A stretch of DNA of 64,000 bases from Brachypodium distachyon (Eukaryota > Streptophyta > Magnoliopsida > Poales > Poaceae): assembly GCF_000005505.3 (NCBI RefSeq), contig NC_016131.3:52747355-52811354 (forward strand), written 5' to 3'. A program made the translations under genes and the position numbers. The notes beneath the pieces were generated by a model. It worked only from the letters and a program-made list of their open reading frames with translations. It had not been told where the DNA came from and searched no databases. Below are positions 23,802-35,343 of the stretch, in pieces. How positions within the stretch are numbered: the stretch's first letter is position 1; every line of letters begins with the position of its first letter.

Positions 23802-26800
23802 CTAGACCCGAATCTGCAGCGCCCACCGGTACATCTCCTGCTCCGGCACCGGCACGTCGACGGCGACGAGCCCGGTTTCATCCTCGTAGCTGAACTCCAC
23901 CTCCTTGGAGTCAATGGAGCACCTCACGGGCCTCCGCGAGCAGTACGCCCCGAAGCGGCCGCACCCCCGCACGCTGATCGCCACGACGGCCTTACCGTCG
24001 TCGTCACTGACTCCGGCGGTGGTGCAGTCCTCGACGGCGCCCCCGGCGTTGAACATGTCGAGCAGCCCGATCGGCGCGAACGAGACTTGGGCGCCCACGG
24101 CGCGGACGGGGCAGACGTGGAACACCTCGTACTCGAGCGTCTTGAGCGTCACCGGCAGCGCGGCGCCTGGGGGAAGCCGCACGAGCTCCCTGGCCCTGTG
24201 CGCGTACAGCACGGCCTCGCCGTCCCAGACATCGCTGGTGGTGAGGACCTGGGCGATGGCGTCTACGTCGGCGGCGCGCACGGAGCCGGTGAGCGTGCCC
24301 GGCGCGTCGTCGTGGATCCGGGTCTTCTTGACGACGCGGCACCACCCGGCGCCCTGGCAGTTGAACACCCCCACCACGCCGCCGCACTTGTTCAGGTTCC
24401 AGATCTTGAGCAAGCTGCAGCGAAAACAGAGGAACGGATTTACCATGTCAAACAGCAGTGGAAGAAGGAAGAATTCGAGAGGCTCTGCAGCGGCAGCAGG
24501 ACATGCTCTGCTTTGAAACGAAGTCTGACCTTGCGGCGTCGCGGGCCGGGTCGGTGAAGAGGCAGTCGCGGGTGGGGCGGCCCGGGAGCTGCGCGCGGAG
24601 CACGGAGCCATCGGGGAGCACGAGCTTCCTGAGCAGCTCGAAGTTGTGGTTCCCCGGCTTGTCGCTCACGTAGATCGGGCAGCCGCCGATGGCCCTCGCC
24701 GCGCCGTGGTACTCCGCCGCCGGGTGCAAGCTCTGCAAAATTCAAATCCATATCATCAATCTAACAAACAAATTCACAGTAGAACGTCCAAGAAGAAAGC
24801 AATCAAGAACGGTAAAATTCATGCATACGTGGAACATGTCCCAGTCGGGCTGCATGAACTCGCCGAGGAAGAGCGTGTTGTAGGCCACGGAGGAGACGTG
24901 CACGGTGTGCGACGCCGGATCACGCGGGTAGAAGTCGTCGGAGGCGCGCACCACGGCGGTCTGCTTCGCGCTGTAGAGCATGTCCGTGTTGTGGCACATG
25001 CACGAAATGCACCCGTTGTCAGGGAAGCTCCTCGCCACGGAGGCCTCGAGGGCGCGGTGGTAGGCGCGCGTGATCTCGACGCGGCCGCCGTGGCCGGCGC
25101 CGAGGGTCTCGATGATGTTCTGCACGTCCACCTTCACCCCGTCCACGCCGCAGGCGGCAAGGTACGCGTGGAGCTCGGCGTAGAAGCTGTACACCTTCCG
25201 CGGGTGGACGAGGCCCAGGCCCAGGACGGAGAGCGAGTCCATGACGATGTCCGGCTGGTTGCCCATGACGCCCGGGGACTGGACCGGGTATGCCAAGGAC
25301 GGCTCGTAGCGCGCCATGGTCGGCGACGGGTTCACGCCGCCCCAGTAGCCCGCCATGGCGTGCCACACGTACACGCTCCGGACGCCGTAGTCCTTCTTCG
25401 TCGCCTCCACCAGCTGCTTCAGCCCTCCCGTGTTGTTTTCGTCGTTGTTGGTCTTGGTGTTCTGGAACTTGGTGTTCTCCTTGATGCCCGTGAGGCGGCT
25501 GGCGAACTGGGCGCCTTCCTGGACGGCCACGGCGCCGCCGGACTGATCGTCTTCCTCCTTGTCGGTGTTCTCGGTACCGATCTGCTGCCAGCCGTCGTCG
25601 ATGATGAGGAAGCGCGGCGGGGCGCCGCCGTCGGCGAGGCTGCGGAGGCCCTGCTTGACGCCGTCGGCGGTGACGTCCGTGTAGAAGGCGTCCCAGGTGC
25701 ACCAGCCGAACCAGTCCAGGAACGACGGCAGCTTCTTCTTCTCCCTGTGGTGGAACGTCTGCATGCGCTTCTCCACCGCCCTGGCAATCACAGGTTTTAC
25801 CGCCTCAGCTTATTTATATCGAAAGGTAATTAATTAGAGGCAGGAAGAAAATTAAAGATGGGACTAATTGAGGACGTGGTGACGTACTTGACGGCCTGGG
25901 TGACGGTGTCGAAGGGGTTGTCGCCGGCGTGGATGTACACCATCTGCATCCCCTGCTCCGTCTGCACCGCCTTGTCCCCTGCACACCACAAAAATCCCCA
26001 TGGCCAAAAAAAATCACTGACACATTTCTCTCTCGTTAAAAAAAAAGCCCAAAAGTGGTAAAAGAAATCTTCTTATATTTACCGCTCTCGATGCAGATCT
26101 GGAGCTGGTCGAGGTCGTTGCCCTGGAGCACGGTGCGGAAGGGGCCCTCCAGCAGCGGCAGCATCACGACGTAGACGGGCTCGCCGTTGCCGGGGGCGGC
26201 GGGGACCTCGATGAGGATGAATTGGGTCTCGAGAGGGACGTCGCGGCCGGAGCTGCCCATCCGCTGCGTCATCCACCACAGCTTGAACCGGAACAGGCAC
26301 ATGAACCGGCAATCCCTGCATTCAAAACAGTTAATTCCTGAAATGTAAGCCCAAGTGAAAGCAAATTACTGGTCGCAAACAACGACAATAGGGTCAGGAT
26401 TTGGGGCCAGGTCTGCGGAAATGTTGGAACTTGTTTTTGGTTTTATACCCTGCAAACCTCCAAACCTGATCTTGTTGCCTACCCAAATGGAGATTTTTCA
26501 GGAAAGTTCTGTAGCGGCCATCTCAGATTTCAAATTTGTTTTCAGGGGAATTCCACTTTTTTATATTAAAAAACGAACCTAACAAGAAGTTCATCCGCAC
26601 ACTAAATTTTAGTACTTCTACAACCAAATCGGAGACCTGAAAATAGAAGGAAGAAAACGCGGGAAAAAGCAGAGGAAACTCCGGCAGTACATTCTAGAGT
26701 TTCCCTGGCTCACGTCACGTGTTGCAACAGAACTCATTACGTGACTCACCCATCCACCTCCCTTTTCCTCTCCTTCTCCAAAACAACAGGAACAACAAAA

Positions 26801-27041
26801 AACGAAAAATTCTAGAATCCGCAGGAATGACATGCTACTACTCAACTCACCGGAGAGTCCCGAAGGTGAAGACGTGGTGGCTCTTGGCCTCGTCGGCTGC
26901 GGCGCCGACGAAGGCCCCGTCGACGAGCCCCGCCCCGGCCGCGTGCGCCGCCGCCACGTTCTCCGGCACGCCGCTCAGCACCGTGCGCCCGCGCACCGCC
27001 AGCCTCCCCTCGCTCACCGTGATCTGCGGCGTCACCGTCAT
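23802..27041 (-). CDS. Seed imbibition protein / raffinose synthase-family galactosyl enzyme (GH36)
   Basis: The enzyme acts on raffinose-family oligosaccharides, either as an alkaline alpha-galactosidase or a galactinol-sucrose galactosyltransferase. Exons on the minus strand: 27041-26851, 26315-26083, 25978-25888, 25780-24829, 24732-24530, 24414-23802, all GT-AG and in phase, 760 aa. Diagnostic motifs: [38 protein letters not shown] with the likely nucleophile Asp390, and [11 protein letters not shown] containing the likely acid/base Asp (about 453-454). No signal peptide is seen, consistent with a cytosolic SIP-type enzyme. Wording and length are closer to SIP1-like (DIN10/alkaline alpha-galactosidase) proteins than to true raffinose synthase, but substrate cannot be read from sequence. 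A Gly/Asn/Asp-rich linker (about 240-292) separates the DDGWQQ strand from the next part of the barrel. Upstream lie a 5' UTR intron and ABRE-like motifs. Confidence 0.93.
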
Positions 27042-27074
27042 CTTCTAAACTTAATCAACAACAGCAAACTCCTT

Positions 27075-27177
27075 CTGCAATTTCACAATATAAACAGCAA
27101 CGGATTAGCTCCATAATAACCAGTACGGAGTAATAGTTATCACGAGACGCGCTAATCAAGAAGCAAATGTGTAGTAC
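27075..27177 (-). other. Putative 5' UTR intron of the SIP gene
   Basis: On the minus strand, AAAG|GTACTA at 27177 and TTGCAG| at 27075 make a 103-nt GT-AG intron that ends 33 nt before the start codon. Plant leader introns often raise expression. It is inferred from consensus only. Confidence 0.45.
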
Positions 27178-27346
27178 CTTTGCTTCGATTCGAGAAGAGA
27201 CCGCAGAGAACAGGTCGATACACAAGAGAGTGCTTTGCGTGAAGATAATAACTGGGTTAGTAACCGTAATTAGCAGACTAAATAAACTAATCGAGGTGGT
27301 GCCCTCGCTGGGTTTGGAGAGATGGAGGGAGGGAAGAAGCGAGGGG

Positions 27347-27396
27347 TTTATATACTCCCGGGAGAAGGGGAGGATGACGTGGTCGGTGACACGCGG
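27347..27396 (-). promoter_or_regulatory. SIP promoter: TATA box with ABRE/CE3-like sites
   Basis: TATATAAA reads on the minus strand at 27354-27347. About 20-45 bp upstream are CCACGTCA (27382-27375, ACGT core) and CCGCGTGTC (27396-27388), close to the barley/rice CE3 coupling element. This pairing is typical of ABA- or desiccation-induced seed genes. A perfect CACGTG also lies in intron 1 at 26717-26722. Motifs are seen; regulation is inferred. Confidence 0.5.
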
Positions 27397-27852
27397 CCCG
27401 TTCTTTATCTTTATCTTATTTTTTGGTGAAGAAGATAATCTTGCAGAAGCTGGAGAATTCACATGTCACCACTGCTCTGCTCTATCTGCCGTAAAATATC
27501 TCTATCCTGTTTCTGTGGTTTCTTTGTGTGGAAGACTTGCATGCTAGCCTGGATGCATGGCTTGAGGTGTCCCCGCCTCTTCCTTTGTTTGTTTGTTTCT
27601 TTGCGGGGAATTGAGGTGTTCCGGTTCGATGCATTTGTTTCGTAGAAGAAAGATAATTGTGTAAACTGTGCTAGTACAACTGGTTCGTTGCTGTGTATTC
27701 CGTGTTGCCGACCCAACAGAGCGACTGACGCATGTACGTACGTGTTGGAACCGTCGTATCTCTGCATTTCCATCGGTCGAATGCTGTTTTTGCTAAATGA
27801 CCCTACAAAATACCATCTCTGTGTACATGCATAGTTTCACCAAAAAAGAGAG

Positions 27853-28719
27853 AGTGAATTTCACTTTTTACCCGAAAGTTGGGACACATTTTATCTCACT
27901 CAACAAAAATTCTTTCATTACCCCGTTTTAAGAAACCTTTGACACAGTTTTACTTTTGAATATTTTCCAGGTCAATGTTTATAATTTTGGCAACCCTAAA
28001 ATATCAAAGGTCACTGGAATTTAGAAAATTTTAAAAGTCATTTTTGGTATTATATCGACCATAATTCATTGAATTAAATGATTTTTAGCTGAAATCAAAT
28101 TTCAAGATTTTACACCACCGATCCAAATTAATTGTCGCAGCTTTGTCTAGAACACATGTACCTACACACTGAAACACGTCTAGATACATTCGTGTCTAGA
28201 CAAAGCTGCAACAATTAACTTGGATCGAAGGGAGTATTTTTTTAATCTAGTTCAAAATTTCAAGATAGAAGAATTTTGGTACTCATTGAAATTACTAAAA
28301 AGTTCATAGAAACTTTGAAACTTACTTCCGACCGAGCAGGGGTCGTCCGTGCCCTAGGCTAAGCCACACCAACTCATGGACGACCGCACTAAGTAGCACA
28401 ACATAGATCTGGAACGTGGGACCACTCTATTAGGATTCAAACAAAATTAAAATCCTAAAATTTAACTTTGGTTAAAATTCATTGAAATTTTGGCGACCTT
28501 CAAAATTTGGGTTGTCAAAATTTTAAACCCTGACGGGAAATCTTATTCAGGTGTCTAGGACTTGACATGTGAGGCCACTTTGTCAAGATGATGAGAATCT
28601 TAAAATGGGTAAAGTTGTGTCAACAGTTTCTTATATGGGGTAAAAGAAAAGAATTTTTGCTAAACGGGGTAAAAATGTGTCCCAAACTTTCTTAGAGGGG
28701 GTAAAAACTGGAATTCAGT
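27853..28719. mobile_element. Mutator-like MITE with about 100-bp inverted ends
   Basis: The left end (agtgaatttcactttttacc, then 'gttgggacacatttt', 'caaaaattctttc', 'taccccgttttaagaaacc') aligns with the reverse complement of the right end (actgaattccagtttttacc, 'gtttgggacacattttt', 'caaaaattctttt', 'taccccatataagaaac') over about 100 bp. No coding capacity remains. Long inverted ends suggest a MULE-derived element. I could not identify a clean 9-bp target duplication. A Stowaway element is nested inside. Confidence 0.6.
28113..28234. mobile_element. Stowaway MITE nested in the Mutator-like element
   Basis: Ends 'caccaccgatccaaattaat' and the reverse complement of 'attaacttggatcgaaggga' match, flanked by TA. 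The interior 'agctttgtctaga' pairs with 'tctagacaaagct', so the element is almost wholly palindromic. Confidence 0.8.
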
Positions 28720-31292
28720 AAAAAAATAAAAAGCTACAACGTTTTGTCACGAAGTGTATCTCTAAATGTGCCAAAACTTCTAAATAGCGTGCTATGGCAC
28801 CAATTTGTGGTCTGCCACTAAATAACTTAGCGCACTATTTAATACTTTGAAAAAATATGATCGTTTTTGTCTCGTCATGAAAAGATACCTAAATAGTAGA
28901 GGATATTATCTGCTTATCTTTTCTTTGATAAGTTAGACTATGGAAAACCAATATTGAGGATTGATGGGATTTTTGCATTTTGCTTGTAATTTCATCTCAG
29001 CTTACCGTTGCATGCGAAATCAGTGATGATTTCTCTCTGGTTTTTTTTCTACAATAGAAGAAGCTCAGACTTAACTGACCACTTCCATTAATTCACTCTT
29101 TTATAAAAGTAAAGATAAGACTTAACGAACTCCTAGCCTCTACTGATGCAGGCAAATTTTCAAAGAAGAGATGAATCTGGTCTTTCATTTGATAGAGCTA
29201 AAAGAAAGAAATCCAACTTGGCCTCATGGCTTGGTAGTTTCAGATAGCTTTATTTTGTCATTTCTTTTTCATTTTCCTTGTACAGTTACTCTTTTTTTAA
29301 ATATATGACTGTAGGCATTTTGCCTACAGCCTTTAACCCTAAAAAAAGATAAAAGGTAAAGATTCTAAAATTCTAGCTATGTTGTCACATTGTTTGCTTG
29401 CGTAGGTGACTACCAGATTCCATGCATCAGCGACGCACTTGAGAGTTGAGACAAATGAACGGCCTTTCCCAGGGCGATTGCTAGCATATGACCAGGAGTC
29501 CAGGGCACATACTGTTGACTGGTGCTGCTCTGCTGGTGTGTTTATCTGCCCGGCCATGTCGCTAGCACAGTAAGAGCTCTCTCAAATTAATCATTGGTGG
29601 ACTACATACAATTATTCTCCAATAATTTCCCTAGGCTACTCTGCCCTCTTGACCAAAGATAAGGACTCGACGCGATGATCGAAACTAGTGCCAATTGCCA
29701 TGAATTCATGATCGCTCGCCGCTGTATATGAATCCTTTCTCGGTGAAATGGGGATCGAAGATCACACGAGGACTCCAATAATTGCACGCAGTTGATTACA
29801 CGACACGTACATGATGAGAGCAGATTGGCTAGTAGTAATAGTGCAAGCAATATGTACGTGACTAAACAAGTTTGACATTGATTATGACGATAACAGCACG
29901 GACAAATAACCGATCTAGCCAACACGTAGAAGCAGCAGCGTCTTTGCATTCAGTCTCAGGCCATTTTCTTTTGGCTATTTTGATTGGTCATTTAATTAGC
30001 AGGCCTAGCTGTAGGATCGAATTAAGCGATCTATTCTTACCAATCAGCTGAGGGCAGCGTAAGGATTGGTGGTACATATACATGTGCAGAGAGGACAAGC
30101 AACGGGGCACACGTCTGCGCGGTGCTGGCAACTGGTAATTGCAGTACTGCGCCGCGCTTGACTTGTTCCTACCCATGATTGCGCATTGATTAACTGACCG
30201 ATTGGATGGGAGCTAGCATGATTGCAAGGAAATGGGATTTGCCCTAGCTAGTCCGCTGGATTCCTATGATCGGAAGAGTCGTCCTTGCGCCGGAAATATA
30301 TCACCGTCGAGTCATGCATCTTACTGCACGCCAACAGTGGCCATGTAACATTTCGTGTCGATCCTTTCCTTTCACGGGTTAACATGTCGGCAAAACGGCA
30401 CCGCACCTTAAACAAACGCAACACACGCACAATCGATCCGCCCGGCGGCCGTCTTGTTTGTGCGTGCGTCCAAGGGCCGACCGGCGGCCGGTGTACGTGG
30501 CGAGCCGGACTCGAACTTTCTGGGAGACCGAGCCGTTGTTGTTGTCTGGTTCTGGCACGTTACGAAAGGTTGTCAGACAAGTTGACCTGACAAGGAAAAT
30601 GAAGCCGTTCCACAAAAGTTTGCGTCCCTGGGCCGGATACTGCGTCGGATCCAACGGACCGGCGGATAGGTCCGACCGATCGGGTCGGGCGGCGGTCAAA
30701 GGAGGAGGCCCCCGCTGCATATGCCTCCAGACTCCAGAGCTAAACTGGAACAATTTGGCGTCCTTGTTTGTTTGTCTGCTTGCTATACTTGCTAGCCGCC
30801 TCTCTCTCTCTCTGTTTCGACCATATGGACCAACTTGTGCATGACGGCATGGGATCGATCAACCGGCCAATTCATCAAACGAGATTTGTAACTAAAATTT
30901 GAATTTATATTTTAAAACAAATCGTGGGTTGAATCTATGTAGCGCGCGGAGCTACCACTCCTCATCAGGAGGTAATGGGTTCAACAACGTTCATTTCTGA
31001 CCTAAAAAAACGTTCATTTGTGACCCAAGTTTTTCTTCACCAGTGACCCATAAACTTAGCAGGTTTGAACACTTCGTAGACTTTCTAAATTTGGCAAGCG
31101 GGAACACGCCCTCAATTCAAATCGTGTTTTATAGCTTAAATGTGCCGCGTGGTGGCTAGCCTGGCTGTTAGGAAAGTTTCGAGGAGGATTTCTAGCAAAC
31201 TTGCATCTTTAGAATTTTCGAAATAATACCTTAAATCTTTCTCAAATCATTAACTTTAGAGAGCCCACACGCTTGTCATAACGTGAGTCTAA

Positions 31293-31715
31293 GGGCATTC
31301 GCAATGGTAGAGTCACTAAATGATTTGTTAGCATTCGTAATTTAGAGTCAACGGGTAAAATACACGTGCAATCTTTAAACTAACTCTAAATGATTTGTTA
31401 GCATTAAATGCGATGTTGCACAATGGTTAAAAGGTCGACTAGCTACTCCCTCCGATCCATATTAATTGTCGAAATATTACATGTATCTAGACGCTTTTTA
31501 GACGCTTTTTAGGCATAGAACATCCATATTTGGGCAAATTCGAGACAATTAATATGGATCGGAGGGAGTAACTCTTACCTGACTCTTAGTCGATTATTTC
31601 CTTAAGGGTCTGACTCTTCACGAAGAGTCGGTTCCCTTCTCTCTCCAATTTTCTTTCCTTAAGACAAGCAAATTTTAAATAAGAGTTGGTTAAGAGTCAC
31701 CCATTGCGGATGCCC
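31293..31715. mobile_element. Tourist/Harbinger-like MITE with TAA target duplication
   Basis: GGGCATTCGCAATGG at the left mirrors CCATTGCGGATGCCC at the right, and both sides are flanked by TAA (31290-31292 and 31716-31718), as expected for PIF/Harbinger elements. It lies inside the outer element and contains a Stowaway copy. Confidence 0.75.
31446..31568. mobile_element. Innermost Stowaway MITE
   Basis: Perfect ends 'ctccctccgatccatattaa' and 'ttaatatggatcggagggag' are flanked by TA. The interior contains a tandem doubling of 'gacgctttttag'. It resembles the OST48-intron copy (19182-19294), so both are one subfamily. Confidence 0.85.
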
Positions 31716-32597
31716 TAAGAGTGCCGACAATAGATGATTTTGCAAAAAAAAAATCTTGGCATGTTTTCCCTTGTCATCTGATGCCCTAAGAGTGCCGACA
31801 ACAGATGCTCATCAATGTAGTGGCCGGCTCGCTAGTTAGGGATTTGGAAAAGAATGGAAAAGAATGATAGATTTGAGTTCTAAAACAAGATTTCGACTGA
31901 AAGTGTTCCCGCTTGCCTAAGTTAAATTGTTCTCACCACCCAGTTTATGGATTTCTGGTGTTGTTCCATCCTTTTTCTTAATACAGAGTAATTTTTTTGT
32001 CTAATAAACATATTTACTGACAAAAGACTCGGATGATAACCCCGGTACCCAAATTACCCTGGTTACTAAACCCTATGCACGCGGCATGACTTATATGATA
32101 TCGATGTTTGTTTTCGGGAACTAATGTGATGCTTAGTCAACACTACAAAACACTCACATGATGATCCTGTAAAAAAACACTCACATGGTGATGATTCCAC
32201 TCTCTTTCTCTAACAGTTGTCGTTTACACATCGTTACTTACCAAGGATTATTAATCGTCCGCTCCAAAAAACATTAATGGTTATCACATTGAACGGATAG
32301 CCTTAATGGGGCTCCTTCAATTAATTATGGCACATAGAGCACGAAGAGTTTTGATGGAGTGGCCATCATTCGCTTAATCCTATGAGCTGATCAGTTCATG
32401 CTGTTGACCTTGCACGTTCACTGCCACAAGTGCGGTTAATTAGACAGGCAAAGGATCGATGCATAGTCACCTAGCCTCTCTCTTTTTTCTCTTCCCCGAT
32501 GACGGTTGGTCACCTCGCTTTGGTTTCCATGATCCATCACCTCTTTTTTTCTACGGAGTATTTTTTTTACAACTTATTTTCTAATTTTATTATAGTA

Positions 32598-32671
32598 TCC
32601 CTCTATTTCAAAATAAGTGACGTGAATTTGTATAAAAGTCTAACAAATTAAAGTCACTTATTTTAGGACAT
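32598..32671. mobile_element. Small Stowaway-like MITE
   Basis: 'caaaataagtgacgtgaatt' pairs with 'aaagtcacttattttagg' across a short loop, and the ends resemble degraded Stowaway termini. Confidence 0.5.
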
Positions 32672-34566
32672 AGTAATACTTACTACGGAGTACAAATTTA
32701 CAACGAGCACAAATGACCGAGCCTGCAAAATATTCGTCGCAAGAAAAAGACAAAGCTGGTCACATGCATGTAAGAATTTAGAGAGCCCGTGCAAGGTGAC
32801 GCGTCCCGGACGATAATTTAGGAGGCCAGGTGTGCGGTGCGCCAAGCATCCCATGGCCATCAATAACGATCTTGTCGATCTAATTAAGCAAATCGGTCGC
32901 CCTCAAAATGACATAATCTTTCCCCCAACATTGCCTTGTCTGCATTGCATCCGCCTGAGTCGGACTGACTAGCCAGTGACCTAAAGGCTAAAGCGTGCCA
33001 ACAGCTCTGTAAAAGAAGAAGACGCTTCCAGAGAGTCCCAAGCCGTCGCTATGTGCGTGCTGGAAGTATATATGGGCGGCTGGTAGACAGGGACAGGTGA
33101 ATGCTCCTCGCCCGGTAGATGCAATCCGTGAATTCAGATTTCCAGCTGGTCCTATGTTTAGTGCATCTCTTCTAGTGAGCTGGTATTTTAGGAGAATCCC
33201 CATTTTGGATTTGTACAGCGCAGGGGAACCTTTTTTTTTTCGAAACAAAAATCTCTCGTGGCATTAATTCCTTCCAGGTTTTGTATTTAAAATTGTCAAA
33301 ATTAAAGGCCTGTATGGTACGAACTTGGATTTCTTTTTGTTGAAGATTGGTATTTATTGTGTGCACGGTACAAGTGAGGCAGAAGATTTGCAATGGTCTT
33401 ACAAAAGATGATATAATTATGTTTACTGCTTCCTCATCTCGTTTATAAGATGTTTTGGCAAATCAATTTGGTTTGACAAAACCGTCTTATTAAAAAAAAC
33501 AGAACAAGTACTTTTTATTTTCAAATAGTGATATTAGTAGGGGGAGAAAAATTCTATGCGACCCACACTAGAATGACCCAGTAGTGGACCCATCCAACAA
33601 TATTCGATCTCTCTGTGCAAAACGAACGCATCGCAACACCCAGCGCATCTCGATGCAGATGCAGTTTCAGATCGAACTAGCTGAACGGGGTACCAAGACT
33701 TGGATCGTTGGAGGTGAGGTCGCACAGGATCCTTTTCTTGTACTCTAGTATATTCTACTCCCTTTGTTTCTTAAAATATGAGGTATTTTGTTTTTTTGAC
33801 GGAGCATTTGACCAAAAATTACTGCATCTGACTTATGTGATATAAATCATAGACATAAATAAATACTCCTTTCAATTCAAAATAAGTGTCGCAGTTTTGA
33901 ACTATGCTTTGTATTTTTGAATACAAATGCAACGATATCGATTTTGTTTTGCAGTAAATACTATATTAATGGATTAATTTTTGCTCAAATGCTCGGTGGA
34001 AAGAAACAAAATACGCCTCATCGCCACATCCCATCTCCTTTCTCTTCCTTTACCTTTTTCCAACAAAAAGGCTTAGCTCATCTCTTTGACCTCTTGTAGC
34101 TAGTCTCTTTCTCCCACTCACACGATCGCTAAGTGTGGTCTGGAAGGGAAATGCCTCGTCACCCCACTTCGAGTTCTCCATTTTCTTCTAACCGTACAGC
34201 ACATACAAGATGACCACTTTAACAAAGTGTTATATCAATAGCCAGTGACTTGAAGCGGAGTCTATGAGTCCAAGTTTCTCTTGAGATTCGACATATGCCA
34301 TTAGTGAAAGCGACTATGACACTGGGAAACATTTATTTTTTCCAGAGTAAATTTACTTATGTGTTTACAAATATAATCTTATTGCATATGAACATATAGT
34401 TGTCGGTAACAATATTATAGACCGGACTTAGAATTGTTATTTGCTAGTTTGGGCCGTGATAGGTTAAGTTGAATCCCTTGGCAAGGGTTTCGATCTTATC
34501 TTTGGCAAAGCTAGGTGATACTTGTATCTTGCGATTTCATTTTTCTTCTTCAAATCCTTGCAGGGG

Positions 34567-35343
34567 TGTCAGTCTTTGGACCTCGCACAGTCGCTTGTGA
34601 CGAATGGAAAGAAGAGCATGCATGTTCAGGACGTGCCACTGAGCTCTTGTACAGTATCCTGAGATAAATATTAGCCTCCCACTTATATTGATCTAACAGA
34701 CACTATTGCATGGTATTCTGATATAACCACAAAGGAGTACCACGTACAAAAGCTGAGGTGTACCCTAAACATAAGGGTATAATAGTAATGTGAAGATCTT
34801 ATAATTCTTAACCCTGATGTCTTCTAGTTCATGATCAATGATCACTGCACTGTCCTAAACACACTACAATTTCATTTAACTTCAGCTAAATGAAATTTGA
34901 CTATAGCTAAGCAATAGGCTGAAATCAGTTCATACATGCCAAACTGAAGAGCTTACTCTGCATTAAGCAGAACAGCTCTGACAAAAAGGGCACATAACAA
35001 TATAAAACAATACTCCATCCGACCCAAAATAAGTGTCTCAGTCTTGAACTAAACCTAGTTCAAGCCTAGTTCAAACCCACGTCACTTATTTTGGATCACG
35101 GAGTTAGTACCAACTAGCCAGCGCTAAAAGGTTCCTGGCATAAGTTACTGGCAAGAAGTAGAGCTAACGAAGTAGTACAGTCTACTCCGATAGAGTCATG
35201 ACAGTCCAGTGCTGCAGGATGAACATCTGAGTGGTTGCTTGCTATCACCTTTTACAGATGGAGAATCCCCTATGAGTTTATTAGGACAAGGTTCAGCAGA
35301 GATGTCAATCTTTGGACCTCGCACAGTCGCTTGTGACGAATGG
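34567..35343. repeat. Pair of 40-bp direct repeats 736 bp apart
   Basis: The words 'tttggacctcgcacagtcgc' and 'ttgtgacgaatgga' occur together at 34567-34607 and again at 35303-35343, in the same orientation with one mismatch. The DNA between is A/T-rich and holds a Stowaway MITE. No gene is recognised. Confidence 0.7.
35013..35107. mobile_element. Stowaway MITE
   Basis: Ends 'ctccatccgacccaaaataa' and 'ttattttggatcacggagtt' are inverted repeats next to TA. The interior has repeated 'gttcaagcctagttcaa' words and matches the copy in a Lines intron (40215-40307). Confidence 0.75.

Larger units (their letters stand above)
31038..31960. mobile_element. Outer inverted-repeat element of a three-layer MITE nest
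   Basis: The left end (caccagtgacccataaactt, later 'ggcaagcgggaacac' at about 31095) mirrors the right end (reverse complement caccagaaatccataaactg, later 'ggcaagcgggaacac' from about 31920). The imperfect inverted arms run about 70-100 bp. No coding sequence remains. The exact termini and family are uncertain; a MULE-like element is most likely. Confidence 0.5.

Noticed and set aside
23763..25833. Long plus-strand open frames across the SIP gene
   Set aside because: They are antisense shadows of the GC-rich GH36 exons, with no recognisable motifs.
30285..30844. Overlapping open frames on both strands in the gene-free region
   Set aside because: No motif, no splice-consistent extension and no codon bias like the neighbouring genes; chance frames in GC-balanced DNA.
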